64,000 bases of DNA from Oscillospiraceae bacterium (GCA_003531585.1 DQFX01000060.1:62678-126677), one strand, 5' to 3'; shown: positions 1-9,558, counted from the first letter of the stretch. Translations and numbers: made by a program. Notes: generated by a model from the letters alone, not told the origin.

Positions 1-993
1 AAGAAATACGGCAGGATAATCAGCCCGATGGGCTGCCGCGCATTCCTTTCCCCGTGGTTCGAGCGCGGCGGAATGGAGCCTGCGGACGAGAACGACAAGC
101 CGGTGTTCGTCGGCAGATTCAATATCGGCGCGGTTTCGCTCAACCTTCCGATGATATACGCGAAGGCTCAGCAGGAGAGCAGGGACTTTTTCGAGGTGCT
201 TGACTACTACCTGAATCTTATCAGAAAAATACACATTCGCACCTATGACTACCTCGGCGAGATGAAGGCGAGCACAAATCCGCTGGCTTACTGCGAGGGC
301 GGATTCCTGGGAGGTCATCTTGGCATTCACGACAAGATAAAGCCGCTGCTGAAGTCGGCTACGGCTTCGTTCGGCATCACCGCGCTCAACGAGCTTGAGC
401 AGCTTGCGGACAAGAAGTCACTTGCGGAGGACGGCAGCTTCGCGCTGAAGGTCATGGAGTACATCAATAAGCGCGTTTCTGAGTTCAAGAAGGAGGACGG
501 ACACCTCTACGCCATCTACGGAACTCCCGCGGAGAACCTCTGCGGATTACAGATAAAGCAGTTCCGCAAGAAGTACGGCATTATCGAGAACGTATCCGAC
601 CGCGAGTACGTAAGCAACAGCTTCCACTGCCACGTTACCGAGGACATCACCCCGATACAGAAGCAGGACCGCGAGGAGCGCTTCTGGGATCTGTTCAACG
701 GCGGAAAGATACAGTACGTCCGCTACCCGATCGACTACAACAAGGGCGCTGTAGAAACGCTGGTGCGCCGTGCGATGAACAAGGGCTTCTACGAGGGCGT
801 GAACCTCTCGCTGGCGTATTGCGACGACTGCGGCTATCAGCAGCTTGAGATGGACGTCTGCCCGAAATGCGGCAGCACGAACCTCACGAAAATCGACCGC
901 ATGAACGGCTACCTGAGCTATTCGAGGGTAAAGGGCGATACGCGCCTTAATGCGGCGAAAATGGCGGAAATAGCCGACCGCAAGAGCATGTAA
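1..993 (+). CDS. nrdD: Anaerobic ribonucleoside-triphosphate reductase, C-terminal part (5' end outside window)
   Basis: Class III ribonucleotide reductase reduces NTPs to dNTPs under anoxia using a glycyl radical. The frame is open from base 1, so the N-terminal half is missing; 330 residues remain. The fragment contains GCRAFLSPW near its start and a C-terminal zinc site of two CxxC pairs (CDDC and CPKC) followed by RMNGYLS, which matches the position and RxxGY form of the family's glycyl-radical loop. The activase gene nrdG lies 22 bp downstream, as is usual for this system. I see no defect in the visible part. Confidence 0.93.
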   Translation, partial: KKYGRIISPMGCRAFLSPWFERGGMEPADENDKPVFVGRFNIGAVSLNLPMIYAKAQQESRDFFEVLDYYLNLIRKIHIRTYDYLGEMKASTNPLAYCEGGFLGGHLGIHDKIKPLLKSATASFGITALNELEQLADKKSLAEDGSFALKVMEYINKRVSEFKKEDGHLYAIYGTPAENLCGLQIKQFRKKYGIIENVSDREYVSNSFHCHVTEDITPIQKQDREERFWDLFNGGKIQYVRYPIDYNKGAVETLVRRAMNKGFYEGVNLSLAYCDDCGYQQLEMDVCPKCGSTNLTKIDRMNGYLSYSRVKGDTRLNAAKMAEIADRKSM

Positions 994-1015
994 AAAACGA
1001 AAGTGAACTTAAACA

Positions 1016-1504
1016 ATGCGTTACCATAACATAACTACCGACGATATGCTGAACGGCGACGGACTTCGCACCGTGCTGTGGGTGGCGGGGTGCGAGCACC
1101 GCTGCCGGGGCTGTCACAATCCCATTACGTGGGACGTCGACGGCGGCGTACCGTTTGACGAAGCCGCGGAGCAGGAGCTTTTCGAGAAGCTCTCCGCGGA
1201 TTACATAAGCGGAATAACGTTCAGCGGCGGCGACCCGCTCCACAAGCGCAACCGCGACGAGATAACCAGGCTTGCGAAGAAAGTTCGCGAGACTCTGCCT
1301 GGGAAAACCATCTGGCTCTACACCGGCTATAGCTGGGAGGATATCAGTGACCTTGAGATAATCCCGCTGCTTGACGTGCTGGTTGATGGAAAATATGTCG
1401 AGGCGGTCCGCGACCCGAAGCTGCACTGGAAGGGAAGCTCCAACCAGCGCGTTATCGACGTCCAGGAAACGCTGAGACTTGGCAAAGTGGTACTATTTGA
1501 CTGA
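1016..1504 (+). CDS. nrdG: Anaerobic ribonucleotide reductase activating protein (radical SAM)
   Basis: This 162-residue protein has the size and signature of NrdG, the cytoplasmic radical SAM activase that generates the glycyl radical on NrdD. The 4Fe-4S ligand motif CEHRCRGC (CxxxCxxC) is followed directly by HNP, and a glycine-rich SAM-binding stretch, TFSGGDP, lies near residue 63. It follows nrdD closely on the same strand and its stop is almost adjacent to the dUTPase gene, so the three are probably co-transcribed. The ribosome-binding site is weak (GAAAGTG), consistent with reading within an operon. Confidence 0.93.
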   Translation: MRYHNITTDDMLNGDGLRTVLWVAGCEHRCRGCHNPITWDVDGGVPFDEAAEQELFEKLSADYISGITFSGGDPLHKRNRDEITRLAKKVRETLPGKTIWLYTGYSWEDISDLEIIPLLDVLVDGKYVEAVRDPKLHWKGSSNQRVIDVQETLRLGKVVLFD

Positions 1505-1516
1505 AAGGTGATGACT

Positions 1517-2008
1517 ATGAAAAGAATAGCAAAGTTTGAAAAGGTAAGCTTGACGCAGTTCAAGGCAGGATGCACGCGCGAGGACGCAGAGAAGGTCTAT
1601 GAGGGCATAAAGCTCCCGAAGCGCGCAACGGCGGGCTCCGCAGGGTACGACTTCTATGCTCCGTTCGATATTGAGCTGAAGCCCGGTGAGACCGCAAATA
1701 TCCCGACGGGTATCCGGGTGCTTATCGAGGACGGCTGGGTTCTGAAAATCTACCCGCGCAGCGGTCTGGGATTCAAGTACCGCCTACAGCTCAACAACAC
1801 GGTCGGGATCATCGACAGCGACTATTCAAGATCGGATAACGAGGGTCACATTTTTATTAAGGTTACAAATGATTCCAACGAGGGCAAAACGCTGAGCATT
1901 CCGGCGGGAACCGGCTTCGCGCAGGGGATCTTCGTTGAGTATGGGATCACGGTGGACGACGACGCGTCGGGAGTACGCAACGGCGGTTTCGGCTCGACAA
2001 CTAAATAA
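1517..2008 (+). CDS. dut: dUTP diphosphatase (dUTPase)
   Basis: The protein hydrolyses dUTP to dUMP and pyrophosphate, keeping uracil out of DNA and feeding dTMP synthesis. All five trimeric dUTPase motifs are visible in order: AGYDFYA, PRSGLGFK, GIIDSDY, GTGFAQGIF and the C-terminal RNGGFGSTTK arm. In-frame starts exist at 1508 (GTG), 1511 and 1517; I chose 1517 (MKRIAKFEKV) because an AAAGG sequence lies about eight bases before it, whereas the earlier codons overlap that site. It follows nrdG at once, making a sensible deoxynucleotide-metabolism operon. A terminator follows. Confidence 0.92.
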   Translation: MKRIAKFEKVSLTQFKAGCTREDAEKVYEGIKLPKRATAGSAGYDFYAPFDIELKPGETANIPTGIRVLIEDGWVLKIYPRSGLGFKYRLQLNNTVGIIDSDYSRSDNEGHIFIKVTNDSNEGKTLSIPAGTGFAQGIFVEYGITVDDDASGVRNGGFGSTTK

Positions 2009-2011
2009 TAT

Positions 2012-2043
2012 AAAAGGCAGGAATCAAAGTTCCTGCCTTTTGT
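2012..2043. terminator. Bidirectional intrinsic terminator between convergent genes
   Basis: AAAAGGCAGGAA, a six-base loop and TTCCTGCCTTTT form a perfect 12-bp stem with A and T tracts on either side. It can end both the dut operon and the leftward gene that stops at 2044. Confidence 0.85.
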
Positions 2044-3513
2044 TTATTTGCTGTTTTTCTGCTTGTCGTAAGCTGTAACGTATTTATCGGCGATGTTTGC
2101 GATCTTTTCGTAGCCCGGGTCGCTGTTAGCGAGCACCGCCTTGAAGAACGCGTACACTTCCTTGCTGGTGACGCGGGAAATACGGTTCGCGATGTACTCG
2201 TGCGTTGCGTACAGCTCAGGATTGTCGAGTATCGCGAGGGAGAACTCCACGAATTTCTTCGGGTTGGTGAATTGCAGGTAGTTGCATGCGGTCACGATAC
2301 TTGCGTAGAAGTTCGGCGAAATAATTATCTCGTCATTGTACTCCACCTCGCCGGCAAGCAGCGCGTTTAACTGTCCTTGAGTGAGCTTGTCAACGGTGAA
2401 TACCGACTCCATCATTTCGCAGTCAGGCATTTGCTCGCACTGGTCAAGCACGGGGCGGGGAATTACCTTGTTGCTGTAGGATTTTTTCCGAACCAGTCCC
2501 AGCTTGCGGGTCAGAGCACGGTACTGTTCCGGCTTATACTCAAACCTGGTTTCAAGCAGTATCTTCAGCATTTCCCGCGGGAACAGCTCCAGCGGTATCT
2601 TCACTGACGCGCTGCGGAATCCGGTAATTCCTTCCTGCTTTGGAGTTTCCGGCGCGGGCTTCGGCTGTTCAGCAGGCGCTGCCTCGGCTTCGGGAGCCGC
2701 TTCCTCTGCCGCGGCATTTTCCGTAGGAGCCTCCGTATCATCAGCCGGAGCGGTAGCTTCCGCGGGCGCAGGAGCAGTCACTGGCTTTACAGGTTCGTCG
2801 GTATATGGCTCGTTTATCTTTTCAATTACCGCGCACTTGTATGGTATCTTCGCGTCAACGCAGGATACCGCGCCATGGTGTCCCTTCAGAAGCACGGAGT
2901 GCAGCCCGGACAGGTGGTACACGATTCCCTGGCAAATTCTCGACTTCGCAGCTTCGTTAGTCATGGGGAGCAGCTTTGAGTCGTAGGTGTCCAGCGGTGT
3001 GCCGGGTATCAGGAAGCAGGGGCGGAATGTCTTGCTCCTGCCGATGGTGCGGTTGTGCTCGGCGGTTCCGTGTATCTCGTGGGCAAGATTGTAGGCTCCC
3101 CAGAAGAACGTACCGGCTCCGTCGGTGGGGTAGTAGTCGGAATAGTAGATCGTGTAAACCCCGTCGGGGAGCAGCGCAAGCACGTCGTGCAGCCCCGCCG
3201 CGAGGGAATCCCCCTTGTTCAGCCGCGTGAAGCTTTCTGTGAGCGTGTCGTGTATCTCATCGTCCATCGCGGAGTAGCCGGTGCACAGTGAAATGAGCTT
3301 ATCGGAGCTTTTGCTGCCGTGATTCGGACAGAGTATCTCGGCAACCGGGTCGTTGCCTATGTAGAAAAGGCGGGTCTGCGCCGAGGTATCGCCGCGCTTG
3401 GCTCCGTAGCCTGCCGAGCAGGTACCTATTACCGCCTTGCCGCCGCGCACGGAGGCAAGCACAACATTGCTGCCTCCGATGTCGATGTGTTCGCTTTTTA
3501 TCTCAACTCCCAC
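2044..3513 (-). CDS. Unknown two-part protein with Ala/Pro/Glu-rich linker
   Basis: I do not recognise the family of this 489-residue protein. It has three parts: an N-terminal globular region of about residues 1-237 rich in Gly, His and Tyr; a low-complexity Ala/Pro/Glu linker at about 238-294; and a helical C-terminal region of about 295-489. There is no signal peptide or membrane segment, so it is probably cytoplasmic. A YcxB-like membrane protein gene lies 16 bp upstream on the same strand, so the two are likely one transcript. The linker suggests two tethered domains, but no function can be assigned from sequence alone. Confidence 0.8.
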   Translation of the reverse strand: MGVEIKSEHIDIGGSNVVLASVRGGKAVIGTCSAGYGAKRGDTSAQTRLFYIGNDPVAEILCPNHGSKSSDKLISLCTGYSAMDDEIHDTLTESFTRLNKGDSLAAGLHDVLALLPDGVYTIYYSDYYPTDGAGTFFWGAYNLAHEIHGTAEHNRTIGRSKTFRPCFLIPGTPLDTYDSKLLPMTNEAAKSRICQGIVYHLSGLHSVLLKGHHGAVSCVDAKIPYKCAVIEKINEPYTDEPVKPVTAPAPAEATAPADDTEAPTENAAAEEAAPEAEAAPAEQPKPAPETPKQEGITGFRSASVKIPLELFPREMLKILLETRFEYKPEQYRALTRKLGLVRKKSYSNKVIPRPVLDQCEQMPDCEMMESVFTVDKLTQGQLNALLAGEVEYNDEIIISPNFYASIVTACNYLQFTNPKKFVEFSLAILDNPELYATHEYIANRISRVTSKEVYAFFKAVLANSDPGYEKIANIADKYVTAYDKQKNSK

Positions 3514-3529
3514 TTGCCGTTACCTCCAT

Positions 3530-4393
3530 TTAACGCTGTTCAAGACGAAGTGAAATTATATCCGCGATACCGCCGATACACTTCTTGTCGAATGCCTTCT
3601 TGGGAACGAAAACCGATGTGCTGCCGTCCTTATAGAAAACGAACATCTTGTCTGATTCTATAAAGTAGTCCAGGGACGACCACGGTATCAGCTCCTGATT
3701 GTCGGCGACGCAGCTTTCGCAGGCTGAAAAGCCATATGGGCTGATTATGAACGATATCGGCTCGTTTGAAGCAGGGTCGCAGCTTGAAACTGCGGTGTAC
3801 TTCCTGCGTGCGACCGCGTGGCATATCATGTAGACGATCAGGGTCAGGATCGCGCCGCCGATTATCGAGATGGGTATGAAGTACAGAACGTTGCTGCGGG
3901 TTATCCCCACGAAAATGTGGAGCGCCAGCAGGATAACGAGCATGAGCATTACCGCGAGCAGCCACAGAACCTTCATCAGCCGGAAATTCATCAGCATGAT
4001 GAACGTCGCCGCCGCGTCGTTTTCGTCTATCTCGCAGGAGCCGTAGTAGGATTCCTTGCCGGGGTCGGTCTCAATGTACTCGCTTTTCAGCGGTAGAATG
4101 CGCCGTTGGTGTACATACTCAAATCCGCCGGATTTCTGCGCGCATTCGATTATCGCGATGGCGCGGAAGTAATCCGACTGGTCGCTGAAATCCTTCTTGT
4201 GGATAATGAAATCGCAGTTTTCGGTATGTATCGTAATAGCGCGCTTGTCCTCCGTGACCTTCTGCACCAGATCCCAGCTATAAACAAGTGGCTGGGGGGC
4301 GTTCGCGTATACTGCAAATACCTCGCCAATAATATATGTCACTCCTGCGCCCTCGTTGTATATCTTGACAGGGCGTAAGTCACAGAATGCCAT
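3530..4393 (-). CDS. YcxB-like membrane protein
   Basis: This 287-residue protein has an N-terminal soluble domain of about 125 residues, two adjacent hydrophobic segments near residues 140-200 (one is LLAVMLMLVILLALHIFVG), and a C-terminal domain resembling the YcxB-like fold, ending with VPKKAF and a short helix. I place the start at the ATG at 4393 because GGAAGGTGAGG lies just upstream; the frame opens slightly earlier at a TTG. The function of YcxB-like proteins is unknown. It is the first gene of a two-gene leftward unit, and the region before it (4394-4555) is very AT-rich. Confidence 0.75.
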   Translation of the reverse strand: MAFCDLRPVKIYNEGAGVTYIIGEVFAVYANAPQPLVYSWDLVQKVTEDKRAITIHTENCDFIIHKKDFSDQSDYFRAIAIIECAQKSGGFEYVHQRRILPLKSEYIETDPGKESYYGSCEIDENDAAATFIMLMNFRLMKVLWLLAVMLMLVILLALHIFVGITRSNVLYFIPISIIGGAILTLIVYMICHAVARRKYTAVSSCDPASNEPISFIISPYGFSACESCVADNQELIPWSSLDYFIESDKMFVFYKDGSTSVFVPKKAFDKKCIGGIADIISLRLEQR

Positions 4394-4555
4394 TTCCTCA
4401 CCTTCCAAACATAATTCTCATGGTAGTATGATACTATATACTATTATTTATTATATCATATAATCACGAATAAATAAAGGGGTTTTGGAGAAAAAATACA
4501 GTTTTTTTGTAAAAAAACCGGACGAAAAGTGCAGAAACCTTCCGTCCGTGTTATG

Positions 4556-6835
4556 TCAGAATGTGAATTCGAGCGCCTTGCCCTTTTCGGTATCAAGCGA
4601 CATGTGACACACCTCGCCGTTTACAGGAACGTCAATTTCACATTTGCCGCCGAGTTTGGGCATTATGCGGAGCTTCCGTACCGAGCCCTTTTCCCAAGAA
4701 GCGTCGATGACGAAACCGCCCCGGGCGCACAGTCCGGTGAATTTACCAGTGTTCCAGTCGGCAGGGCATGCCGGAAGCAGCCTGATAGATTCCTCGTGGC
4801 TTTGCAGCAGCATTTCTGCGATACCTGCGGAGGCTCCGAAGTTTCCGTCGATCTGGAACGGCGGGTGAAAGTCCCACAGATTCTGGAACGTGCAGCTCTC
4901 AAGAAGCCCGCGCAACAGCTTGTAAGTACGCTCGCCGTCGCCGGTGCGCGCCCACAGGTTGATTTTGTACGCTCTCGCCCAGCCGGTGGACTCGTCGCCG
5001 CGGTCGTTCATCGTGGCGATCGCCGCCTTCATCAGCTCCGGTCTGGAGTGGTTTATCTGCTTGCCTGGGTAAAGTCCCATCAGGTGGGAGATGTGGCGGT
5101 GATTCTTCTGCACCCTGCTGCGGTCGAAGTCCGGCTCGTCCTCCTCGAACCACTCCTTGAGCAGTCCGGTCCTGCCGATGTGGTAGGGCTTCAGCTTCGG
5201 GAGTATATCCTTGACTTTTCCTGCAAGCTCCGGGTCGGTGTTAAGCTCCTTGGAGGCCTTGAGGAAGTCGATGAAAAGCTGCTCGATAAGGCTCTGCTCG
5301 TAGGTGTTTCCGATGGTCGCGGGACCGTGCTCCGGTGAGTATGTCGGCGAGGACACCATTCTGTCCTGCTTCTCATCGTAGATGAGCCACTGAACGTAGA
5401 ACCGCACGCTCTCGCGCATTATCGGGTAGATTTTGTCACGGAGGTAGTCCTTGTTGCCGGTGAATTCGTAGTGCTCCCAGATGTTCTGCATGAGCCATGC
5501 GACCGCGGCGGTCGACCAGCCCCAGTAGAACTCCCAGCCGGGAGCCGTCCAGCCGAAGGGTGAGCACTGCGTATGCGCAGTCCAGCCGTTTTCGGGGTTC
5601 TCGGGAGTGCTCTCTATGCCGTAGTATTCCTTCGCGGTGACGCGCCCCGGCTCCCGCAGGGAATCGAGGAAATCCGTCAGCGGAGGGACTGTTTCCGCGA
5701 GGTTCGTGTTATATGCGCCCCAGTAGTTCATCTGGAGATTTACGTTTATATGATAGTCGCAGCACCATGGCGGAGTGTTGCTCTCGTTCCACACGCCCTG
5801 GAGGTTAGCCGGAAGTGAGCCTTCCCTTGACGAGGAGATCAGCAGGTATCTTCCATAGCTGAAATACAGCGTTTCGAGGCGTCTCATGGCTGACTTGTCG
5901 CCAGCGCGGTAGGCTTCCAGGAGCTTGTCCGCGGGAAGCTCCCTTTCCTCGCCGAGGTCGAGGGAAACGCGGCTGAACATGCTGGAATAATCCGTGTAGT
6001 GCTCCTCGTAGAGCGCGTCCCAGCCGAGGCGCTCCGCGGTGTGGAGCAGCGGCTTTGTGACTGCGGAAGGCTCCGTTTCGGTGCGGTATTTCGGAAACTT
6101 CATGTCGTAGTCGGTGGCTGCGCAGAAGAACACCGCAGCTTCGGAAGCGCCGGAGATCTCAAGCGCCTTCCCGGCGGAGGTGATGCTTCCGTCGCAGAAA
6201 ACGCGGAATCTCGCGTCGAAGCGCATGCCATTATCCTCGGCGGCGCCGGAATATATGAGTGTGTTATTTTCAGCGGTTATCGTCGCTGCGTGGGTCTTGT
6301 CGAGGGAGAGCCTGAAATTGAGCGCGCCCTTTTCAGAAGCGGTGAACCTGAACGCGATGACCCTTGCGGGGTAGCTTGCGAACGCCTCGTGGGTGAATCG
6401 CACTCCGCCCTTGGTGAATCCGCAGGAGTACAGCGACTTGTCCAGATCAAGGCAGCGGCGGTAGGAGCTTACCTCCCCATCGGGGAGCGTGAAGTCGAGC
6501 ACCGCGTCGCAGAGGAGCAGGTAGCTGCCGAAATCCCCGTCGCCGGTGAGCATCGGGAGAAGTTCCTCGGCGCGTGCATTCTCGCCGGCGGCGAGGAGCT
6601 TCTGCACCTGCTTTACATATGTATATCTGCCGCGGTGGTTTCCGCCGTAGTAGTCGGGGCGTGCCGCGCAGGGACCGCCCGCCCAGAACGTCTTTTCGTT
6701 GAGGACGACGCGCTCCTGTTCGATACCGCCGAACATGCTGGCGCCCATGTATCCGTTGCCTATCGGAAGGCAGGTCTGTTCCCACAGCCCGAAGTCGCCG
6801 GGATGGTCAAAATAGATCTGGTTGGTTCTGCTCAT
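4556..6835 (-). CDS. GH95 family glycosidase, probable alpha-L-fucosidase
   Basis: The 759-residue protein matches glycoside hydrolase family 95, inverting enzymes that mostly release alpha-1,2-linked L-fucose from mucin or milk glycans. Recognisable family blocks are LPIGNGYMGASMFGG near residue 24 with NEKTFWAGGP after it, LQGVWNESNTPPWCCDYHIN followed by NVNLQMNYW (the conserved Asn and aromatic active-site block), and WDFHPPFQIDGNFG near the C-terminus. No signal peptide is present, so it would act on imported oligosaccharides. A TetR gene lies just upstream on the same strand but GH95 has its own good promoter. Other GH95 specificities, such as alpha-L-galactosidase, cannot be excluded. 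Confidence 0.92.
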   Translation of the reverse strand: MSRTNQIYFDHPGDFGLWEQTCLPIGNGYMGASMFGGIEQERVVLNEKTFWAGGPCAARPDYYGGNHRGRYTYVKQVQKLLAAGENARAEELLPMLTGDGDFGSYLLLCDAVLDFTLPDGEVSSYRRCLDLDKSLYSCGFTKGGVRFTHEAFASYPARVIAFRFTASEKGALNFRLSLDKTHAATITAENNTLIYSGAAEDNGMRFDARFRVFCDGSITSAGKALEISGASEAAVFFCAATDYDMKFPKYRTETEPSAVTKPLLHTAERLGWDALYEEHYTDYSSMFSRVSLDLGEERELPADKLLEAYRAGDKSAMRRLETLYFSYGRYLLISSSREGSLPANLQGVWNESNTPPWCCDYHINVNLQMNYWGAYNTNLAETVPPLTDFLDSLREPGRVTAKEYYGIESTPENPENGWTAHTQCSPFGWTAPGWEFYWGWSTAAVAWLMQNIWEHYEFTGNKDYLRDKIYPIMRESVRFYVQWLIYDEKQDRMVSSPTYSPEHGPATIGNTYEQSLIEQLFIDFLKASKELNTDPELAGKVKDILPKLKPYHIGRTGLLKEWFEEDEPDFDRSRVQKNHRHISHLMGLYPGKQINHSRPELMKAAIATMNDRGDESTGWARAYKINLWARTGDGERTYKLLRGLLESCTFQNLWDFHPPFQIDGNFGASAGIAEMLLQSHEESIRLLPACPADWNTGKFTGLCARGGFVIDASWEKGSVRKLRIMPKLGGKCEIDVPVNGEVCHMSLDTEKGKALEFTF

Positions 6836-6911
6836 ATCTTTATATCCTTCTAAAATGCGCTTTTTGCGGTTACAGACCGGAAAAGCACCGGCTGTAATCG
6901 TTCACAGCATA

Positions 6912-6940
6912 ATTATACCACACTTATCGCTAATTGTCAA
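6912..6940 (-). promoter_or_regulatory. Sigma-A-type promoter for the GH95 gene
   Basis: On the minus strand TTGACA and TATAAT are separated by 17 bp. TGACAATT occurs twice in the same orientation around the -35 (a 20-bp interval), which may mark regulator contact sites. It is placed between the TetR stop and the GH95 start. Confidence 0.8.
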
Positions 6941-6956
6941 TAAAATTCAGCAATTG

Positions 6957-7505
6957 TCATTCGTCGGCGGGCTTCAGCTCGGTAATTATGTGATCGGTCA
7001 GGCGCGCGATGGTCTCAAGGTCCTCGCTGTCCGGGACTTCCTTCCCGGCGGACGTCGCTATCGTATGGAATGTTCCCTGGATTATAAAGGAAAGAACGAT
7101 GTCGTTGCGGCGGCTCTTCAGGTTCGGGAATTCCGCGTAGAGGCGCGCTTTTATGCGTTCCTCGATCTTCTCCGCAAACCCGGAATACCTCGAGCCGGAG
7201 AACACGCTGTTCAGCGTGGAGAGACTGTTCAGCAGCGCACGGCGCATTTCTGCGGTGTACTTGCGGGGATCGTCGAAAAATTTGTTCAGACCCTGTATTT
7301 CGGAAAGAATATCGTCGATCACCTCGTCCTCCATCTCGTCGGCGAGGGAGTAGATGTCCGAGTAATGAAGATAGAACGTTGCCTTGTTGATCTCGGCGAG
7401 CTTCGCCAGTTCGGTCACGGTGATCTTTTCTATCGGTTTTTTCCTGCGAAGCTCCAGAAAAGCGGATTTGATCGCAGCACGGGTTTTCTGAATTCTTAGA
7501 TCCAT
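6957..7505 (-). CDS. TetR/AcrR family transcriptional regulator
   Basis: This 182-residue protein has the normal length and an N-terminal TetR helix-turn-helix: AFLELRRKKPIEKITVTELA is followed by NKATFYLHYSD, the recognition helix and its conserved tail. The C-terminal ligand domain is not assignable to a known inducer. A strong GGAGG precedes the ATG at 7505. It is divergent from glgB and upstream of GH95, so it could regulate itself, glgB or the fucosidase. Paired inverted AAATATGTACAAA sequences between it and glgB are candidate operators. Confidence 0.88.
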   Translation of the reverse strand: MDLRIQKTRAAIKSAFLELRRKKPIEKITVTELAKLAEINKATFYLHYSDIYSLADEMEDEVIDDILSEIQGLNKFFDDPRKYTAEMRRALLNSLSTLNSVFSGSRYSGFAEKIEERIKARLYAEFPNLKSRRNDIVLSFIIQGTFHTIATSAGKEVPDSEDLETIARLTDHIITELKPADE

Positions 7506-7525
7506 GTGGGTCCTCCAAAATAGAC

Positions 7526-7617
7526 AAATATGTACAAACGTCGCGTATTAGACTTTGGTATGATTTTGTTGCTTGAACAGTTTAGCAATATATATTATAA
7601 TTATTTTGTACATATTT
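7526..7617. promoter_or_regulatory. Inverted 13-bp sequence pair in the TetR/glgB divergent region
   Basis: AAATATGTACAAA occurs at 7526-7538 and its exact reverse complement at 7605-7617. Each half contains a partial palindrome around TGTACA. The pair brackets the AT-rich region from which both genes must be transcribed, so operator use by the TetR protein is plausible but inferred. Confidence 0.5.
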
Positions 7618-7676
7618 AATTATAACGTAAAATACGAGGATTGTCAACCTATTTTTTACAATTTGGAGGTAATATT

Positions 7677-9551
7677 TTGAATTTACGTGATTTCAGCTCC
7701 GGCGACTGCTTTGACGTCTACAAATGGCTCGGTGCGCAGTTCGACGGCTTCGGCACTACGTTCAGAGTTTATGCGCCCAATGCGGAAGGCGTGTCAGTCA
7801 TCGGCGATTTCAACGGCTGGCAGGACTGGTACCTCAACCGTACCGGCGACGGCAAATTCTGGGAGATACGCATAACTGACGCAAGACCGGGGCAGATGTA
7901 CAAATACAAGATTTACCACGGCGGGAACTGCGTTGAGCACTGCGACCCGGTGGGCTTCGGCATGGAGCTGCGCCCGAAATTCGCTTCCATAATACGCGAC
8001 ATGCGCTTCGACTTTGACGACCTCGACTGGATGGAGAAGCGCCACACCTGGCACGGCGACGCGCTGAACATCTACGAGGTCCACCTCGGAAGCTGGCGCA
8101 CGGATCCCGGCGACCCCAACGGCTGGTACAAATACGAGGACATCGCGCCGCAGCTCGTGAAGTACTGCAAGGAGCACGGCTACAACTGCGTCGAGCTTAT
8201 GCCGCTGAACGAGTACCCCTGCGACGAAAGCTGGGGCTATCAGGCGACCGGATTCTTCTCGCCGACCTCCCGCTATGGAACCGCCGAGGGTCTGAAAAAG
8301 CTGGTGAACACCTGCCACAAGAACGGTATTGCAGTGCTGATGGACTACGTTCCGGTGCATTTTGCGGTGGACGGCTACGCGCTGGCTCAGTTCGACGGCA
8401 CTCCGACCTACGAGTCGCAGTTCAAGGACATCGCGTTCAGCGAGTGGGGAAGCTGCAACTTCGACTTCACGAAGGGACCGGTATGCAGCTTCCTGAAGTC
8501 TGCGGCGAACTACTGGCTGACGGAATACCACTTCGACGGGCTTCGCATGGACGCTATCAGCCGCGTTATCTACTACATGGGCGACCCGTCCCGCGGTGAG
8601 AACGTGTGCGGCGTGAAGTTCCTGAAATCGCTGAACCGCGGGCTGAAGTGGATCAATCCGTCCGCGATACTCTGCGCGGAGGATTCCACGGATTACCCGA
8701 TGGTAACAAAGCCGGTGGACGAAGGCGGTCTCGGCTTCGACTACAAGTGGGACATGGGCTGGATGAACGACACGCTCAACTACTTCCGCACCCCGCCGGA
8801 CGAGCGCGTGAACCACTACCACAAGCTGACATTTTCGATGATGTACTACTACAGCGAGAAGTACATACTCCCGCTTTCCCACGACGAGAACGTACACGGC
8901 AAGGCTACCGTTATTCAGAAGATGTACGGCGATTACGACGATAAGTTCCCGCAGGCGAGGGCGCTTTATATGTACATGTACGCGCACCCGGGCAAGAAGC
9001 TGAATTTCATGGGAAGCGAGCTTGCGCAGTTCCGCGAGTGGGACGAAAAGCGCGAGCAGGACTGGGATATCCTGAAGTACCCCATGCACGACGGATTCAT
9101 GCATTTCATGAAGAAGCTGTGCAATATGTACCTTGAGATACCGTCGCTTTCCCGCTGGGACGACGCTCCGGAGGGCTTCCGCTGGCTGGACTGCGACAGT
9201 GCGCTCAAGCGCTGCTACACCATGCTCAGAAGCTGCGACGGAGGCGCTCCGGTGGCTGCGGTGTTCAATCTTTCCGACCGCGTGCAGGACGGCTACGTAC
9301 TGAACATCGGGCAGGGCAAGCGGCTGAAGCTGCTGCTTGATTCCACCGAGGACAGGTACGGTGGCTGCGCTCCGCACTACCCCGGAAGTATGACCGCCGA
9401 TCAGAACGGAAATGTGAAGCTGAGCGTCCCGAGGTACTCCGCGGCGTATTACGAGGTAGCCGACTCTGTTCCGAAGGGAAACGCAGGCGGTCCGGCGAAT
9501 CAGAGCCGTCACGGTCAGCAGCGCCGCCGCTCCAGAAAGAAAAAGCATTGA
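7677..9551 (+). CDS. glgB: 1,4-alpha-glucan branching enzyme
   Basis: GlgB introduces alpha-1,6 branches during glycogen synthesis. The protein (about 624 residues) starts with a CBM48-like domain (VYAPNAEGVSVIGDFNGW), then the GH13 barrel: NIYEVHLGSW, the DGLRMDAIS nucleophile block, AEDSTDYP with the acid/base Glu, and LSHDENVHGK. The start is taken as TTG at 7677 because TTTGGAGGTAA lies directly before it; an upstream TTG at 7641 would place that site inside the gene. The extreme C-terminus is an unusual Arg/Lys/His-rich tail (RRRSRKKKH). No other glg genes are in the window. Confidence 0.93.
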   Translation: MNLRDFSSGDCFDVYKWLGAQFDGFGTTFRVYAPNAEGVSVIGDFNGWQDWYLNRTGDGKFWEIRITDARPGQMYKYKIYHGGNCVEHCDPVGFGMELRPKFASIIRDMRFDFDDLDWMEKRHTWHGDALNIYEVHLGSWRTDPGDPNGWYKYEDIAPQLVKYCKEHGYNCVELMPLNEYPCDESWGYQATGFFSPTSRYGTAEGLKKLVNTCHKNGIAVLMDYVPVHFAVDGYALAQFDGTPTYESQFKDIAFSEWGSCNFDFTKGPVCSFLKSAANYWLTEYHFDGLRMDAISRVIYYMGDPSRGENVCGVKFLKSLNRGLKWINPSAILCAEDSTDYPMVTKPVDEGGLGFDYKWDMGWMNDTLNYFRTPPDERVNHYHKLTFSMMYYYSEKYILPLSHDENVHGKATVIQKMYGDYDDKFPQARALYMYMYAHPGKKLNFMGSELAQFREWDEKREQDWDILKYPMHDGFMHFMKKLCNMYLEIPSLSRWDDAPEGFRWLDCDSALKRCYTMLRSCDGGAPVAAVFNLSDRVQDGYVLNIGQGKRLKLLLDSTEDRYGGCAPHYPGSMTADQNGNVKLSVPRYSAAYYEVADSVPKGNAGGPANQSRHGQQRRRSRKKKH

Positions 9552-9558
9552 ATTATCC

